A DNA stretch of 64,000 bases from Pedobacter steynii (GTDB taxonomy: Bacteria; Bacteroidota; Bacteroidia; Sphingobacteriales; Sphingobacteriaceae), in contig NZ_FNGY01000002.1 in the NCBI RefSeq assembly GCF_900103665.1, positions 496,001 to 560,000 on the forward strand. Direction: 5' to 3'. The position numbers and the translations under genes were made by a program. Numbering within the stretch: position 1 is the first letter of the stretch; every line of letters starts with the position of its first letter. Below the pieces are notes generated by a model. That model was not told the origin of the DNA. It was given only the letters and a program-made list of their open reading frames with translations, and did not search any database. Below, piece after piece: positions 24,104 through 33,819 of this stretch.

Positions 24104-25360
24104 ATGGATCAATTGAAAGCACTTTTCGCAAAATATCTGGACGACCGTTGTACTACTGTTGAAATTAAGTTATTGATGCAGCACTTCAGTGAACTGAAAA
24201 ATGAAGGCGAACTCAAAGCCTTGATTGCTGGAGAAATGGCTAAGGAGGGGATGGCTACGGATGTGATTGCTAAGGATGTGATGGTCAAAGATGGAATGGC
24301 CAAAGATCCAGATGAACAAAGCGCGGAAGCCATGCTTGATGAACGCATGTTGAGGATTTATGATCAGCTAAAACCAAAGCTCAGCCCTGTTCTACAAGCG
24401 CAAACGATCATCCGTCCGATCCGCAGTTATCTAAGGTATGCTGCCGCAGCGGCCGTAATCCTGATGGTTTCGGCAATGTTCTATTTTTACACAAACAATC
24501 ATCAAAAGGATAAATATCTGAACCTAACTGCTCAGCATCAGGGCAATGATGTAAATCCTGGCGATAATAAAGCCGTTCTAACCCTGGCAGACGGCTCTGA
24601 AATCTCCTTAACGGATGCCGGAAATGGCGAACTGGCGAGTCAGTCGGGCATCACCATTACCAAAACCAGAGATGGAGAGCTGGTTTATGAAGTCGGAAAA
24701 GGGAATGCTGCCAACTCAAAACAATACAACACGATCAGTACACCTGCGGGAGGACAATACCAGATTAACCTTCCTGATGGAAGTAAAGTCTGGCTAAATG
24801 CGATGTCTTCTTTAAAGTACCCCACCGTGTTTGACGGAACCGACCGTAAAGTAATCCTTAGCGGAGAGGCTTATTTCGAGATTGCCAAAGATGCCTCCAG
24901 ACCTTTTGTGGTCAGCTCCAACAGAGCTGGGCTTGCACAGGAAGTAACCGTTCTTGGTACACATTTCAACATTGACAGTTATGCCGACGAAGCCGCTATC
25001 AAAACTACTTTGCTGGAAGGTAGTGTTAAAGTGGCGACCGGAACGGCTTCCAAAATACTCAAACCAGGTCAGCAATCCGCTGTATCAAACCATATCCATG
25101 TCACTGAAGTAGATGTAAACCAGGTGCTCGACTGGAAAAACGGGAATTTTTACTTTTACGATGAAAACATCAGAACAGTGATGCGCAAACTGGCACGCTG
25201 GTATGACGTCGATGTCGTGTACCAGGGCAAAGTACCCAATTACGGCTTCGATGCAGAGATCTCCAGGACCAAAAAGCTCTCTGAGATCCTGAAAGGTTTT
25301 GAAACCACCGGACAAATTCACTTTAAAATTGAAGGAAGGAGGGTTACCGTTATGCAGTAA
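24104..25360 (+). CDS. FecR-family anti-sigma factor (module B) with internal repeat
   Basis: 418 residues: cytoplasmic N-terminus (1-108), membrane helix at about 110-129, FecR domain at about 195-305 (ISTPAGGQYQINLPDGSKVWLNAMSSLKYP), DUF4974-like C-terminus at about 330-417. Residues 45-69 are five copies of a degenerate pentapeptide (MAKEG, MATDV, IAKDV, MVKDG, MAKDP) inserted in the sigma-binding part. Modules A and C lack this insertion. It is followed, after a hairpin at 25401-25430, by the module B SusC gene. Role: relays ligand binding at SusC to the sigma factor encoded divergently. Confidence 0.93.
   Translation: MDQLKALFAKYLDDRCTTVEIKLLMQHFSELKNEGELKALIAGEMAKEGMATDVIAKDVMVKDGMAKDPDEQSAEAMLDERMLRIYDQLKPKLSPVLQAQTIIRPIRSYLRYAAAAAVILMVSAMFYFYTNNHQKDKYLNLTAQHQGNDVNPGDNKAVLTLADGSEISLTDAGNGELASQSGITITKTRDGELVYEVGKGNAANSKQYNTISTPAGGQYQINLPDGSKVWLNAMSSLKYPTVFDGTDRKVILSGEAYFEIAKDASRPFVVSSNRAGLAQEVTVLGTHFNIDSYADEAAIKTTLLEGSVKVATGTASKILKPGQQSAVSNHIHVTEVDVNQVLDWKNGNFYFYDENIRTVMRKLARWYDVDVVYQGKVPNYGFDAEISRTKKLSEILKGFETTGQIHFKIEGRRVTVMQ
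24236..24310 (+). repeat. Coding 15-bp tandem repeat, five units
   Basis: Five in-frame 15-bp units (24236, 24251, 24266, 24281, 24296) with consensus ATGGCTAARGATGKN. They encode degenerate MAKDx pentapeptides in the cytoplasmic part of the module B FecR. The units have diverged, so the expansion is not recent. Confidence 0.85.
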
Positions 25361-25400
25361 ATCTACAAACGTGTTTTTCTACAACGGTAAATCAAAAAGA

Positions 25401-25430
25401 GGTCAGGAGTGCTTGGACCCACCCCTGACC
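25401..25430 (+). terminator. Hairpin between FecR and SusC (module B)
   Basis: GGTCAGG (25401-25407) pairs with CCTGACC (25424-25430), about 40 bases after the FecR stop and 98 bases before SusC. The flanks lack a strong T run. It may limit read-through from the low-level regulator transcript into the strongly expressed transporter. A hairpin occupies the same place in module C. Confidence 0.6.
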
Positions 25431-25528
25431 AGATGATCTGATTTACTTAGAATAATGTTTCGCACACTATAATTAACTAGAACCAAACCAACGCCCTAAA
25501 CCTAATCAGGGACCTAAAATTCAAATGT

Positions 25529-28500
25529 ATGAAATTTTATGCGCTATTTAAACGCGGGTATTTTGCCTGCGTGGCCCAAACTATTTTGTGTATTATGGAT
25601 GCGGTAATACAGCTGGCTCGTAATACAGATCAAAGAAAACTGATTATGCGAATCAACCTAACCGTAATCCTGTTAACCAGCTGCTTGCTCCAGGTAAGCG
25701 CCAGCAGTTATGCACAGAAAATAAACCTGACTAAAACCAATGTTTCCCTGACAGAGGTATTTAAAGAAATCAGAAAGCAAAGTGGCTATGATTTCATCTA
25801 TGCCACACCACAGCTTAAACTGGCCAGAAAAGTAGATGTATTTGCCCGCAATGCTTCTTTGAACGAAGTGCTCGAGAAATGCTTTGCCAATCAGCCATTT
25901 ACCTATGAGGTACAAAACAAAACCATCGTGATCCGTGAGCGGAACGACTTTACAGCAGTAAAGATCATCAGGGGAAAAGTCGTCGACAATGTCGATGGTA
26001 AACCATTGCCAGGCGTAACGGTACTCATTAAGGGGACAAAGAATGCTGTGCAAACTGATGAAAAAGGATTGTTTACCCTAAACGTTCCCGATGGTGCACA
26101 AACGCTTGTCGTCCGTTTTATCGGTTATAAAACACAGGAAATACCTTTGGCAAACTTCCTCCTGTTTAACATCCGCTTAGTCGAAGATCAGCAGTCGCTG
26201 AACGACGTTGTGGTGATGGGGGTATTTGAACGCCCGGTAGAAAATTTTACCGGTGCCGCCAGGACAATTGAAGGGCAGGAACTGAAAAGAGTCAATTCCA
26301 ACAGTATCTTTTCTGCAATTGCCGCACTGGATCCCGCATTGCGATTGGTGCCGAACAATGTGATGGGTGGAAATATTAACCAGTTGCCTGAGATCCAGCT
26401 CAGAGGAGCCAATTCCCTGCCTAACCTGACAGGCGAGTTTGCGGACAACCCGAATGCACCTTTGTTCATCCTTGATGGTTTCCAGGTAGGTTCCCAAAGA
26501 ATTTTTGACCTTGATATGAACATGATCAAATCGGTGACGATTTTAAAAGATGCTTCTGCAACTGCGATCTATGGTTCAAGGGGAGCAAATGGGGTTCTGG
26601 TGATTACCACGATCACCCCAAAGGCCGGAAAGATACAGGTGACGGTAAACAACGATTTCAGGTTAACCACACCGGATCTTTCTGTTTACAACCTGCTCAA
26701 TGCCTCAGAAAAACTGGACTTTGAAAAAAGAGTCGGCTTTTACACCGCTACGCAGTCCAACCAGCAATTTACACTGGACGAGATTTACAACAGCAGGGCA
26801 AGGGCCATTGCCTCGGGAGTGAATACAGATTGGTTGTCCTTTCCGGTACAAACCGGAACGAGCAACAGGACTTCCGTATATGTAGAAGGTGGAGATGAGT
26901 TTATCCGCTATGGTCTGCAGATGACCGGGGATCTTCAGAAAGGCGTGATGAAAGGGCAGAACCGCAACAATTACTCCGGGCAGTTCGACCTGAGCTATAA
27001 CGTGAAAAAACTGCGCTTCAGGAACTCCATCAGGCTGTTTCAAAATACATCCAATGAATCGCCTTATGGCGCTTTCTCTCAATATGCATTGATGAACCCT
27101 TACTGGAAACCTTTTGATGAAAATGGCAATCCGATAAAGATCATGGAAAGCAACAGCATCGGAACTTTTAGCAACCCGCTATACGATGCAAGCTTAAACA
27201 CCATTAATAAATCACAGTATTTCGGGCTTTCCAATAACCTGCAGATCCGCTGGAACATCATGCCTGCACTTTATATGGAAAGCGCTTTTAGCTTAAATAA
27301 GCAAACCGGTTCTTCTGACCGCTTTTTCCCGGCGCAGCATTCGCAGTTTAACAATGAAAAGGATTTGAAACGAAAAGGTTCTTATGATGTTGGCAACAAC
27401 AACTCCCTGGGCTTTGAAAATTTAACGACCTTCAATTATAACAAAAGCATTGGCAAGCATTTGATCTATTCTACTTTAGGACTCAATATTGCCAGCACTT
27501 CCAGCAATTTCTATAACATATCGACTGTAGGTTTTCCTTTTGATCAGTTAGACAACCTGTTGTTCGCCAGTCAGTATAAACCAGATGCACGCCCTACCGG
27601 AGATGAAAGCACGGTGAGAAGATTAGGGCTGCTGCTAAATGCCAATTATGCTTACGACAACCGTTATCTTGCTGATGTTTCTGTAAGGAGGGATGGTTCT
27701 TCTCAGTTTGGCGCCAATAAGCGTTATGGTACTTTCTGGTCTGCAGGTATGGGCTGGAATGTTCATAATGAACGTTTCTTTAAAGGGAATCCCAATGTGA
27801 ACCGCCTTAAGTTAAGGGCCAGTTATGGTTCTTCAGGTTCCCTTAATATTCCTGCTTACCGTGCACAAACCCGCTATACCTTTGGCGTGGAAAATGTCTA
27901 CGACGGAGACCTGGGTGCAAGCATCATGAGCCTGGGAAATACAGAACTGGGTTGGCAGGATGTACGTACTTTAAACCTCGGTTTGGATGTTACCCTGTTT
28001 AAGGAACGGTTGGATATGCGCTTCGAGCATTACAGAAGCCTGACCCACAATACCATTACCAATGTTTCACTCGCTCCCTCCAATGGTTTTGCAGACTATT
28101 CCGAAAACCTGGGCAAAATCCAGAATACCGGATACGAGTTGTTCGCCCGTTATAAGATCATCGATAACAAGCAAAAAGGCCTGATCTGGTCTGTTAATGT
28201 GGCAGCGGTAACCAACAAGAATATACTCAAAGAGCTGTCCAATAAACTGAAAGCCAGCAATACCAAAGCAAATGCAAGCAGCCTCCAGAAAACCCCAAAT
28301 CTGATTCTGGAAGAAGGGCAGGCCATCAATACCCTTTTTGTGGTACGGTCGCTGGGCGTAGATCCAATAACGGGAGCAGAGGTATTGCTTAAAAAAGATG
28401 GAACCACCACTTTCACCTGGGCTGCGGCCGATAAGGTGGCTGTCGGGGTAACCGATCCGAAATGGAACGGTACGTTTGGTTCTAATCTGAACTACCGTGG

Positions 28501-28912
28501 GCTGGAAGTCAGTTTGATTTTTAGCTATCGTTTTGGCGGACAAATTTATAACCAGACACTGGTAGATAAAGTACAGGGTGCAGATACCAGGTTCAATGTA
28601 GACCGCAGGGCCTACGATCTGGGCTGGACGAAAGCTGGTGATGAATCCATGTTTACCAAATTCGGAACCAATCCCGTATCCACCAGACTCAGCTCCAGGT
28701 TTGTACAGGACGATAATTCCCTGAACCTGAACTCCGCGGCCATAGGCTATAATTTTCAAAAACACGCCTTTGTGAAGAAAATGGGACTGAGTAATTTATC
28801 ATTTACGGCAAGTACCAATGATCTGTTTACCCTGAGTTCTGTTCAACTGGAACGGGGTACAAATAATCCATTTTCGCGGACATACTCCTTATCCGTAAGG
28901 GCAGGCTTTTAA
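25529..28912 (+). CDS. SusC/RagA-family TonB-linked outer membrane transporter (module B)
   Basis: 1127 residues. A charged and hydrophobic N-terminal extension precedes the signal peptide, which begins around Met40 (RINLTVILLTSCLLQVSASSYAQ region). Then come an STN domain (about 65-130), a carboxypeptidase-regulatory-like domain (about 148-225, PLPGVTVLIKGTKNAVQTDEKG), the plug (about 235-365, LFILDGFQVG and TILKDASATAIYGSRGANGVLVITT) and the barrel ending in VRAGF. I keep the first ATG because such extensions are usual in this class; Met40 at 25646 is the alternative. The SusD gene follows with 1 base between. Module C SusC (38150) is a clear paralogue. Confidence 0.94.
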   Translation: MKFYALFKRGYFACVAQTILCIMDAVIQLARNTDQRKLIMRINLTVILLTSCLLQVSASSYAQKINLTKTNVSLTEVFKEIRKQSGYDFIYATPQLKLARKVDVFARNASLNEVLEKCFANQPFTYEVQNKTIVIRERNDFTAVKIIRGKVVDNVDGKPLPGVTVLIKGTKNAVQTDEKGLFTLNVPDGAQTLVVRFIGYKTQEIPLANFLLFNIRLVEDQQSLNDVVVMGVFERPVENFTGAARTIEGQELKRVNSNSIFSAIAALDPALRLVPNNVMGGNINQLPEIQLRGANSLPNLTGEFADNPNAPLFILDGFQVGSQRIFDLDMNMIKSVTILKDASATAIYGSRGANGVLVITTITPKAGKIQVTVNNDFRLTTPDLSVYNLLNASEKLDFEKRVGFYTATQSNQQFTLDEIYNSRARAIASGVNTDWLSFPVQTGTSNRTSVYVEGGDEFIRYGLQMTGDLQKGVMKGQNRNNYSGQFDLSYNVKKLRFRNSIRLFQNTSNESPYGAFSQYALMNPYWKPFDENGNPIKIMESNSIGTFSNPLYDASLNTINKSQYFGLSNNLQIRWNIMPALYMESAFSLNKQTGSSDRFFPAQHSQFNNEKDLKRKGSYDVGNNNSLGFENLTTFNYNKSIGKHLIYSTLGLNIASTSSNFYNISTVGFPFDQLDNLLFASQYKPDARPTGDESTVRRLGLLLNANYAYDNRYLADVSVRRDGSSQFGANKRYGTFWSAGMGWNVHNERFFKGNPNVNRLKLRASYGSSGSLNIPAYRAQTRYTFGVENVYDGDLGASIMSLGNTELGWQDVRTLNLGLDVTLFKERLDMRFEHYRSLTHNTITNVSLAPSNGFADYSENLGKIQNTGYELFARYKIIDNKQKGLIWSVNVAAVTNKNILKELSNKLKASNTKANASSLQKTPNLILEEGQAINTLFVVRSLGVDPITGAEVLLKKDGTTTFTWAAADKVAVGVTDPKWNGTFGSNLNYRGLEVSLIFSYRFGGQIYNQTLVDKVQGADTRFNVDRRAYDLGWTKAGDESMFTKFGTNPVSTRLSSRFVQDDNSLNLNSAAIGYNFQKHAFVKKMGLSNLSFTASTNDLFTLSSVQLERGTNNPFSRTYSLSVRAGF

Positions 28913-28913
28913 C

Positions 28914-30350
28914 ATGAATCGTATTGACATGAAAACAAACATTAAAATATATGCTACACTGACCATGTTGCTATTGGTCCTGAGCACAGGATGTAAAAAA
29001 TTCCTCGAGGTGGACCCTAAATCCACCATTGGTGAAGAGGAATTGTTTAACTCAGAAATCGGCTTTCAGCAGGCATTAACGGGAGTGTATTCGCAAATGG
29101 CAGGCAGAGAGTTATATGGGGATAACCTTACCATGGGATTCAGTAGTTTAATTGCACAAAATTATAGCGCTAGTTTAAGCGGTGTTTTTGCCTTTCCAAC
29201 TACTGTAGCCCTTAACTTTAAAGGCAATGATGCGATTCCGCTGGTCTCCGGAATCTGGACAAAAGGTTACAATACCATTGCTGCGACAAACAATATCCTC
29301 GGAAAAATAGACGGCAAACAAAGCATTTTTACTGGTGATCATTTTGCGCTGGTAAAAGGCGAAGCCCTGGGCCTGCGTGCTTACCTGCATTTCGACCTGT
29401 TGCGTTTGTTCGGTGCAAACTTTGCCACCAATCCAACAAAAAAAGCCATTCCTTTTCGTACGGAATTGAATGCGTTGTCTAAAGTTCCTTCTACAGTGGA
29501 TGAGGTTTCTGCTTTGATTTTGGCAGACCTGAAGACAGCCGAAACGCTGATGAAAGGCAAAGATCCCATTTCGACAGAAAAAAACAGACGCTTCCGTATG
29601 AACTATTATGCCATTAAAGCCCTTCAGGCCCGGGTATACCTATTCAGAGGTGATAAAGTTAATGCTGCTGCTGCTGCAACTGAAGTGGTTAATTCGGGCA
29701 TATTTACCCTGATCGATCCTAAAAGTGTAGCTGCACCTGCTGCCAGTCGTAACCGTACCTTTTCAACGGAACAGGTCTTTGCCATCCGGGTAAAAGACAT
29801 GAGGACCTGGGTAGAAACCGACAATGCTTACTTCAAGTCGGTTAGCGACAACAGGAAAAACCTGACCCGCATCCTGACTGATTTTCAGACGCTCTACGAA
29901 ACCGGCTCAGGTGGCGGTACGGATATCCGTTTCGCAAACCTGATCGAGGCAGATGGATTGACCTATTTTTGTACCAAATATTGGCAGACCTGGCAAGGCA
30001 CCGTTGAAAACGACCGCCTGGATCAGAACGTTTCTTTAATGCGCTTGTCTGAACTGTATTATATCCTCGCAGAAACTGCTGCAACACCAGACGAAGGCCT
30101 GATCTTCCTGAACAAGGTTCGGGAAAAACGGGTGATCCCGGTAATCGCCGCAGGCATCACTGCCCAACGTCTTAGCGATGAAATTACTAAAGAATACCAG
30201 AAGGATTTTTATGCGGAGGGGCAGCTGTTTTATTATTACAAGCGCAAAGTCGCCAACAGGATGCAGTTTTCAAGCAGGAACCTGACAGAGGCCAGTTACA
30301 TTGTGCCGGTGCCGGACAATGAGCTCGAATTTAATCCCAATTACAACTAA
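28914..30350 (+). CDS. SusD/RagB-family surface lipoprotein (module B)
   Basis: 478 residues from the first ATG; a second ATG at 28929 gives a more standard signal peptide with lipobox Cys22 (LSTGCKKFLEVDPK). It is a SusD-like protein of the shorter type, with TPR-like helices (KGEALGLRAYLHFDLLRLFGANF near 142-165), NYYAIKALQARVYLFRGDK near 226-245, and a C-terminal ETAATPDEGLIFLNKVREKR segment. It caps the SusC barrel and binds its ligand. Paralogue: 41550-42980. Confidence 0.94.
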   Translation: MNRIDMKTNIKIYATLTMLLLVLSTGCKKFLEVDPKSTIGEEELFNSEIGFQQALTGVYSQMAGRELYGDNLTMGFSSLIAQNYSASLSGVFAFPTTVALNFKGNDAIPLVSGIWTKGYNTIAATNNILGKIDGKQSIFTGDHFALVKGEALGLRAYLHFDLLRLFGANFATNPTKKAIPFRTELNALSKVPSTVDEVSALILADLKTAETLMKGKDPISTEKNRRFRMNYYAIKALQARVYLFRGDKVNAAAAATEVVNSGIFTLIDPKSVAAPAASRNRTFSTEQVFAIRVKDMRTWVETDNAYFKSVSDNRKNLTRILTDFQTLYETGSGGGTDIRFANLIEADGLTYFCTKYWQTWQGTVENDRLDQNVSLMRLSELYYILAETAATPDEGLIFLNKVREKRVIPVIAAGITAQRLSDEITKEYQKDFYAEGQLFYYYKRKVANRMQFSSRNLTEASYIVPVPDNELEFNPNYN

Positions 30351-30361
30351 AGCAAGAGGAC

Positions 30362-31087
30362 ATGAAATACCTATCAATCATATTGGTGATGCTGATCTTA
30401 GCATCCTGTAAAAAAGATCCGGAGGCCGTGTTTTCCGGAAAGGATGGCATTACTTTTTACTATAAATCAGGTGCAGAACAGGACAGTGTCAGTTATTCTT
30501 TCAAGTTTAACAAGGTGCCAAAAACCAGGGACACCATCTGGATTAAAATGCGCCTGGTGGGCAAGCTATCCCATCAGCCAAGGAAGATTAAGGTGCTTGC
30601 CGGACCGGGGAGCACCGCCAGCCTGGGCAGCCATTTTATACTGCCCGAAATTTCCCTTCCTGCTGATTCTTTCCGGGTGAAATATCCGCTGGTATTGCTC
30701 AGTAACGACGACTTAAACACTAAGACCGTTAGGCTCGTTCTGCAGATTGCGGACAGTGAAGATCTGGTGGTGGGCACCAAAGGACAGGCAGACATGACCA
30801 CTGCAAATACCGTTCAGTTTAAGGTCAATTTTAGCAACCGCCTGATCAAACCGGATTATTGGAGTTACATCGCTTATTATATAGGAGAGTATAGTGCCGT
30901 AAGGTATCAGTTTATGATCGATGTTTTTGGGACGTCCGACTTCAGGCCGGATACCAAGGGAGGGGTCATCGGTTATGCCCAATGGGTAAACATCAAAGGG
31001 AAGCTAAGAAATGCATTGGATGCATATGTTAGTCAGCATGGGCCATTGTTAGACGAAAATGGCGCAAAAGTAGAATTTCCACTGTAA
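30362..31087 (+). CDS. DUF4843-family lipoprotein (module B)
   Basis: 241 residues with lipobox Cys16 (LASCKKDP). Mainly beta-strand, with a TIWIKMRLVGKL-type sandwich in the first half and DYWSYIAYYIGEYSAVRYQFMIDVFG in the second. I recognise it as DUF4843, a family found almost only beside SusC/SusD pairs. The function is unknown; a surface ligand-binding role is inferred from the context. It starts 11 bases after the SusD stop. Paralogue: 42996-43817. Confidence 0.88.
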   Translation: MKYLSIILVMLILASCKKDPEAVFSGKDGITFYYKSGAEQDSVSYSFKFNKVPKTRDTIWIKMRLVGKLSHQPRKIKVLAGPGSTASLGSHFILPEISLPADSFRVKYPLVLLSNDDLNTKTVRLVLQIADSEDLVVGTKGQADMTTANTVQFKVNFSNRLIKPDYWSYIAYYIGEYSAVRYQFMIDVFGTSDFRPDTKGGVIGYAQWVNIKGKLRNALDAYVSQHGPLLDENGAKVEFPL

Positions 31088-31098
31088 AAACGAACTTT

Positions 31099-32577
31099 AT
31101 GCGAATCAAACAAATCATATTGGGAACCTGCATTTGCAGCCTGATGTTTGCCTGTAAAAAGGAAGACAATAAATACAATTATAATAAAGTCAATGAGTTG
31201 AACATCACCGGTCCGAAAGACGAGGTTCTGGTTGTTCAGCGGGATACCATTCGTATTAACCCTGTCATCATTGAATCTGAAGCGGGGAGTGGCCCGTATA
31301 CTTATAAATGGGAAATTTACCGCTCCGCGGATTTGAACAGCTGGGAGATCACGCCCATTAACCCTGCTACCACTTCAACGGTTCTTTCTACGGAAAAGAA
31401 TCTGAAGGTTCCGGCATTGGTTGCCCCGGGGACGTATCTGTTGCAATACACGGTAACAGATGCCAAAACAACTTTGCGTAAATCGGTCCGTTTTCCGCTT
31501 ACCGTGAATGGTAAATATTATGAAGGCTGGCTGGTGATGGCTGATAAAGGCGGAAAGGCCGAGCTTTCTTTTGTGCGCCAGGACGGAACTGTTTTTCCTG
31601 ATGTAATTGGTACTTCTAATCCCGGGCTTACCTTAACTGGTAAACCGCTGGCTGCATTTTCCGGTATTCAAAGCAAACTGGAAGATGTAAATGTATTTAC
31701 CGATCAGGGAATGTACCGCTTCAGTGCCAATGACTTTACCTTTACCGGTAAATCTCCGGATCTTTTTGAAAGTCCGATCAGCCCGGTATCCAATCCTGCC
31801 TACGCGGTAAACAGCGTTAATTTTGACCAGTATGTAGTGAGCAATGGCAACGTATACGGGACTTTAGCACCCAATCAGGGGATTGCAAAGTATTCTGAGC
31901 GTTTTAACGGACCTTCAGGTTACTCGGTATTCCCTTATTTTATGAGTGGAAACCAGTTTTGGACCCTGTTTTACGACAACAATGGCAAGCGTTTTCTGCA
32001 TGCCACGTATACCAGCAGGTCCTTTAGTACCTTTCCTGCAAATACGGAAACCGGGATCGCTTTTGACATGAGTAATGTAGGTAAAACGATGATCGGTGGC
32101 GATAGAGGCCCGAATACAGAGTATTTCCTGGTGATGAAAGACGAAAGCAGTTATTACCTCTGCTCGGTATTGCCCAATAATAAAAAACCTGCAGGTGTGA
32201 TGGACAAAATGGACGCGGCAGCTGAAATTGATAAAGCGGTTCTTTTTGCCGCTTCAGGAGTGAATAAGCAATTGTATTATGCGGTTGCCAACAAAATTTA
32301 CCTGTACGATGTGCTGGCCAAATCGGCGAGATTGGTTTACACTTTTCCTGTTGGCACACAAGTCAAAGATTTGAAAATGTTTAAAGGGCAGGAATGGGGC
32401 AAATCCAATCCATTGTACAATACGCGCCTGGTCGTGGCAACTTACAACGGAACCGAAGGCGAGCTTTATTACCTTGATCTTTTACCTATCGGCGATATCG
32501 CTAATGGTACCTATAGCAAGAAATTTGGCGGTTTTGGCAATATCCTTCAAATCAATTACCGTAATCCTAACCTGTAA
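31099..32577 (+). CDS. PKD-like family surface lipoprotein (module B)
   Basis: 492 residues with lipobox Cys19 (MFACKKEDN). An N-terminal PKD/Ig-like domain spans about 30-135 (GSGPYTYKWEIYRS, APGTYLLQYTVTDAKT). The remainder is a repetitive beta-rich region, possibly a propeller, with YEGWLVMADKGGKAELSFV near 142-160. This PKD-like lipoprotein family accompanies DUF4843 and SusCD. Binding of a protein or peptide ligand at the surface is plausible but unproven. It starts 11 bases after the DUF4843 gene. Paralogue: 43828-45327. Confidence 0.87.
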   Translation: MRIKQIILGTCICSLMFACKKEDNKYNYNKVNELNITGPKDEVLVVQRDTIRINPVIIESEAGSGPYTYKWEIYRSADLNSWEITPINPATTSTVLSTEKNLKVPALVAPGTYLLQYTVTDAKTTLRKSVRFPLTVNGKYYEGWLVMADKGGKAELSFVRQDGTVFPDVIGTSNPGLTLTGKPLAAFSGIQSKLEDVNVFTDQGMYRFSANDFTFTGKSPDLFESPISPVSNPAYAVNSVNFDQYVVSNGNVYGTLAPNQGIAKYSERFNGPSGYSVFPYFMSGNQFWTLFYDNNGKRFLHATYTSRSFSTFPANTETGIAFDMSNVGKTMIGGDRGPNTEYFLVMKDESSYYLCSVLPNNKKPAGVMDKMDAAAEIDKAVLFAASGVNKQLYYAVANKIYLYDVLAKSARLVYTFPVGTQVKDLKMFKGQEWGKSNPLYNTRLVVATYNGTEGELYYLDLLPIGDIANGTYSKKFGGFGNILQINYRNPNL

Positions 32578-32580
32578 ATT

Positions 32581-33726
32581 ATGAAAACCATTTTTTCAAT
32601 TTTTCTGCTCTTGCTGAGCGGTGCTGTCATGGCACAGCAACCTTCAGCTGCAGCAGCTGCCCAATGGGACAAAATTCTTGGCGAAGCCAAAGCGCAACAT
32701 AAAATCATTTTAATAGATTTCTCTACCTCCTGGTGTGGGCCATGTAAGGCCATGGATCAAAGGGTATTTCCAGACCAGGCAGTGGCTTCAACGCTTCAGC
32801 AACACTATCGCTTCATTAAGCTGGATGCTGAAACAGATGAACTGGGACGGGTTTTGGCGGCGAGATACATGGTTCGCAGTTATCCCAGCTTTCTGATTAT
32901 TGATCCTTCATTGAAGGTATTGAGGAAAGAATCCGGTTATAAAGCTGCTGATAAATTGAATAGCTGGCTGCTGGATGCCACAACAAATCAGCAACAGAGA
33001 GTGCCAGGCTTTAGTCAGAAAAAATACCTGGATTTCCCTTCGTTCTACCTCTCGGCTTTTGGCGAAAAGAAAGACCGTAAGAAAGCGGATAGCAATGTGG
33101 TGCGCAGTTACCTTGACCAACAGAAAGACCTGACTGCCGAAAGTGCCTGGGCAGTCATGAATGCTTTTGAAATGCCGGAGAAATATTTTAAATACTTCAT
33201 GGCCAATTATCCTGTTTATAAAAAGAAGTATGGCAAGTCTATTGAAGGTAAAATGGCCTACGGCCTTTTTCCTGAACTGCAAAAGGCGATCAATAGCAAA
33301 AGTACGGAGGCATTTGTAGCGGTATTAAACCGCATTCCCCAATTCTTTGACGAGGCGGGGGTACAGCAGTCTACCTATCTTTTTAATATTCCCCGGGAAC
33401 CTGCTTTCTTTATCATGAAAGCCAACTTTTTAGATACAGCGAAAACCATTACTCCGGAGATCAGGATGGAGTCTGCTACAGGGATATTGATGGATGAGCA
33501 TCTGCCTGCTGCAGTATATGAGAAGGCTGCAGGCTGGCTGCTTAATTATCCCGGAATAGAACAATCAAACGATATTTCTATACTCATGAGCCTGGCTTTG
33601 GTCTATCAGCGCAATGGAAATAAAGACAAAGCGCTGGCCTTTTTCCAAAAGGGCGAAAAGATTGGCGGAACTGAGGAAGGCAACAAAGAATTTATCAACT
33701 ACTACAAAAAAAGATTAACCCTATAA
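32581..33726 (+). CDS. Exported thioredoxin-family protein with C-terminal helical domain
   Basis: 381 residues. A cleavable signal peptide (1-19, AVMAQ) is followed by a thioredoxin domain (about 25-135) with the active site WCGPC at 51-55 and a YPSFLIID cis-proline loop near 101. A long helical part with TPR-like features follows (about 190-380, ILMSLALVYQRNGNKDKALAFFQKGEKI). It starts 3 bases after the PKD-like gene, so it belongs to the module B operon. It would reduce or rearrange disulfides in periplasmic proteins or in the imported ligand. Module C has a different TlpA-type protein in this position. Confidence 0.9.
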   Translation: MKTIFSIFLLLLSGAVMAQQPSAAAAAQWDKILGEAKAQHKIILIDFSTSWCGPCKAMDQRVFPDQAVASTLQQHYRFIKLDAETDELGRVLAARYMVRSYPSFLIIDPSLKVLRKESGYKAADKLNSWLLDATTNQQQRVPGFSQKKYLDFPSFYLSAFGEKKDRKKADSNVVRSYLDQQKDLTAESAWAVMNAFEMPEKYFKYFMANYPVYKKKYGKSIEGKMAYGLFPELQKAINSKSTEAFVAVLNRIPQFFDEAGVQQSTYLFNIPREPAFFIMKANFLDTAKTITPEIRMESATGILMDEHLPAAVYEKAAGWLLNYPGIEQSNDISILMSLALVYQRNGNKDKALAFFQKGEKIGGTEEGNKEFINYYKKRLTL

Positions 33727-33738
33727 ACTATTGAAACC

Positions 33739-33798
33739 ATCATGATCTTACAGATCACATAACGAAATGATTATTAAGATCATGATAGCTTCATAACC
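33739..33798 (+). promoter_or_regulatory. Leader element copy 3 (12-bp inverted repeat plus 17-nt motif)
   Basis: ATCATGATCTTA (33739-33750) is a perfect inverted repeat of TAAGATCATGAT (33775-33786). The 3' arm runs into ATGATAGCTTCATAACC (33782-33798), the conserved motif. The TlpA start is 21 bases further on. The copy matches the one before the pirin gene at 22392 through the A-rich stretch to the start codon. Confidence 0.6.
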
Positions 33799-33819
33799 AT
33801 AAAAAAACAATATATACTG

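Noticed and set aside
28067..28765. A 232-codon open frame antisense to the module B SusC gene
   Set aside because: It mirrors the codon pattern of the real gene on the other strand; no family resemblance and no start context.
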